In this document: positions 6,894-7,743 of the stretch, piece after piece
How the letters are laid out: each line of letters begins with the position of its first letter
Numbering within the stretch: position 1 is the first letter of the stretch
From: CSP1-4 sp036559965
GTDB lineage: Bacteria; Chloroflexota; Limnocylindria; Limnocylindrales; CSP1-4
DNA length: 7,743 nucleotides
Assembly: GCA_036559965.1 (NCBI GenBank)
Contig: DATBSD010000103.1
Span: 1 to 7,743 of the forward strand
Reading direction: 5' to 3'
Notes under the pieces: generated by a model
Seen by the model: only the letters and a program-made list of their open reading frames with translations
What the model was told of the DNA's origin: nothing
Database searches by the model: none
Translations under genes and position numbers: made by a program

Positions 6894-6905
6894 ACGATCG
6901 TGGCG

Positions 6906-6921
6906 CTGACCGCCTGGTCAG
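6906..6921 (-). promoter_or_regulatory. Small hairpin in the leader of the lipoprotein operon
   Basis: CTGACC (6906-6911) and GGTCAG (6916-6921) form a perfect six-base inverted repeat around a four-base loop, 13 bases upstream of the RBS. It could be an mRNA hairpin or a short operator half-site pair. It does not resemble a purine riboswitch, and no T-tract follows. Function is undetermined. Confidence 0.35.
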
Positions 6922-6968
6922 GGCCTCGCGGGGCGACGACCTTCCGTCCGACCCCCATTCCGGCCCGC

Positions 6969-6997
6969 ATCGTAGCCGTTGCCAAGGTGCGCGGCAA
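6969..6997 (-). promoter_or_regulatory. Candidate promoter of the ABC importer operon
   Basis: On the minus strand TTGCCG (6997-6992) is followed after exactly 17 bases by TACGAT (6974-6969). These match TTGACA and TATAAT at four of six bases each, with optimal spacing for a housekeeping sigma factor. The predicted start would be near 6962, leaving a leader of about 80 bases before the ATG at 6883. The candidate lies in the 198-base divergent intergenic region, which holds little else apart from the leader hairpin and RBS on this strand and the EamA promoter on the other. Confidence 0.45.
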
Positions 6998-7067
6998 GGC
7001 GGATGCGTCGCGTCGTCGGGCCTTCCCGGGACGCTGCCTTCGAGCGGGCCGTCGGGGCGACCTCGGG

Positions 7068-7073
7068 TAGCAT
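7068..7073 (+). promoter_or_regulatory. Candidate -10 element for a leaderless EamA transcript
   Basis: TAGCAT fits the TANNNT form of a -10 element and ends eight bases before the ATG at 7082. Transcription would then begin at or within a base or two of the start codon. There is no convincing Shine-Dalgarno upstream of that ATG, in contrast to the other first genes here, which agrees with a leaderless mRNA. No clear -35 is seen near 7045-7050. Confidence 0.33.
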
Positions 7074-7081
7074 CGGCGTCG

Positions 7082-7743
7082 ATGTCCGACCCTCGCGCCC
7101 GACCGACGCCCGAGGCGCTTCGCGTGTGGCTCGCGATGGGCACCGTCTACATCGTCTGGGGCTCGACCTACCTGGCCATCCGCATCGTGGTGGCCGACCT
7201 GCCCCCGCTCGTCACGGCGGGCACCCGGTTCCTCATCGCGGGCTCGATCGTCGCCCTCGTGCTGGCCATCCGGTCGGGCATCCGTCACCTGCGCGTCGAC
7301 CGCCGGGAGCTGGCCGGTGCGGTGCTCGTCGGTGCGGCGCTCCTGCTCGGCGGCAACGGGCTGGTCGTGCTGGCGGAGCAGACCGTGCCCTCGGCGCTGA
7401 CGGCCCTCATCATCGCCTCGACGCCCCTCTGGATCGTGCTCCTGCGGCGACTCGCCCGCGAGCGGATCCCGGGCAGCACGCTGGCCGGTGTGCTCGTCGG
7501 CTCCGTCGGCGTGGCCTGTCTCGTGGTACCCGCCTGGACAGGCGCCGGAGCTGATCCGTTCGGGATCGCACTGCTCCTCCTGGCCGAGATCTCGTGGGCG
7601 GTGGGCTCGTTCGTCTCGTCGCGCACGACGATGCCGCGCGATCCGTTCGTCTCGACGAGCTACCAGATGCTGACCGGCGGCGGGCTCATGCTGGCGGTCG
7701 GATTGCTGGCCGGCGAGCCGTTCGAGCCGCTCAGCTGGGTCTC
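7082..7743 (+). CDS. EamA/DMT-family transporter, 3'-truncated by the window
   Basis: This is an inner-membrane carrier of the drug/metabolite transporter superfamily; members export amino acids, metabolites or drugs, or take up small solutes. The frame from ATG 7082 is open to the window edge: 220 residues of a usual ~290-310. A polar N-terminus (1-12) precedes closely packed helices near 14-36, 44-63, 76-95, 103-121, 134-151, 160-178 and 196-210. The EamA pattern is clear: VWGSTYLAIRIVVADLPP (25-42), AGTRFLIAGS (46-55), LLLGGNGLVVLAEQTVPSAL (87-106), STPLWIVLL (113-121), and the second repeat opening AEISWAVGSFVSSR (168-181) followed by YQMLTGGGLML (194-204). This resembles the YedA-like branch. 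It is transcribed divergently from the importer operon. Overlapping open frames on the same strand lack this helix pattern and are shadows. Substrate is unknown. Confidence 0.93.
   Translation, partial: MSDPRARPTPEALRVWLAMGTVYIVWGSTYLAIRIVVADLPPLVTAGTRFLIAGSIVALVLAIRSGIRHLRVDRRELAGAVLVGAALLLGGNGLVVLAEQTVPSALTALIIASTPLWIVLLRRLARERIPGSTLAGVLVGSVGVACLVVPAWTGAGADPFGIALLLLAEISWAVGSFVSSRTTMPRDPFVSTSYQMLTGGGLMLAVGLLAGEPFEPLSWV

Noticed and set aside
6884..6970. Purine riboswitch in the leader of the nucleoside-type importer operon
   Set aside because: I looked because nucleoside importers are sometimes riboswitch-controlled. I see only one six-base hairpin and no three-way junction with the conserved pyrimidine-rich core and kissing loops.
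6884..7288. In-frame upstream extension of the lipoprotein reading frame by 135 residues
   Set aside because: The extension would bury the signal peptide and lipobox inside the protein, ignore the perfect AGGAGG before 6883, and overlap the start of the divergent EamA gene. Its residues are Arg/Asp/Pro-rich, as expected of a GC-rich non-coding frame.
6979..7554. Plus-strand open frame overlapping the EamA gene in another frame
   Set aside because: It is Arg/Gly/Pro-rich with no membrane pattern, while the frame from 7082 gives clear EamA motifs and hydrophobic helices.

Overview
The window is a GC-rich bacterial chromosomal segment with strong G/C bias at third codon positions. It carries seven or eight ordinary-looking genes packed with almost no spare sequence. 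I see no rRNA, tRNA, CRISPR array, insertion sequence, phage gene or attachment site. The codon style, GTG starts and the Ser/Pro/Ala-rich linker behind the lipoprotein cysteine suggest a high-GC lineage such as Chloroflexota or Actinomycetota. This is inference and cannot be settled from the window. The GatB gene shows that the organism uses tRNA-dependent amidation for Gln-tRNA and/or Asn-tRNA.

Layout, left to right. Positions 2-964 (+) hold the 3' two thirds of gatB. Six bases later comes a 93-residue two-helix membrane protein (971-1252, +). These two genes converge, with an 8-base gap, on a long minus-strand operon. Read in its own direction, that operon starts near 6970 and contains: a BMP/PnrA-type lipoprotein (6883-5663), a 98-base gap with a strong hairpin, a double-domain ABC ATPase (5564-3957), two permeases (3960-2836 and 2839-1757), and a YccU-like CoA-binding-domain protein (1746-1261). 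The ATPase/permease and permease/permease junctions are both ATGA overlaps. Divergent from the operon, after a 198-base promoter region, is the start of an EamA-family drug/metabolite transporter (7082 to the window end, +).

How the genes work together. The four ABC genes form a complete BMP-family importer of the type that takes up purine nucleosides in characterised systems (NupNOPQ of Bacillus subtilis, BmpA-NupABC of Lactococcus, PnrA of Treponema). The lipoprotein is tethered outside and delivers ligand to the two 'ribose-type' permeases, driven by the tandem ATPase. The gene order and hairpin fit a common scheme in which the binding protein is made in excess over the membrane subunits. 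The CoA-binding protein is co-directional and probably co-transcribed, but its link to transport is unknown.

I found no clear candidate for a new system. The points most worth checking are the branch-competing hairpin between the binding protein and the ATPase, the unusual cysteine content of the binding protein (including a CGPC tetrapeptide), the CoA-binding gene at the operon's end, and a probable leaderless start for the EamA gene.
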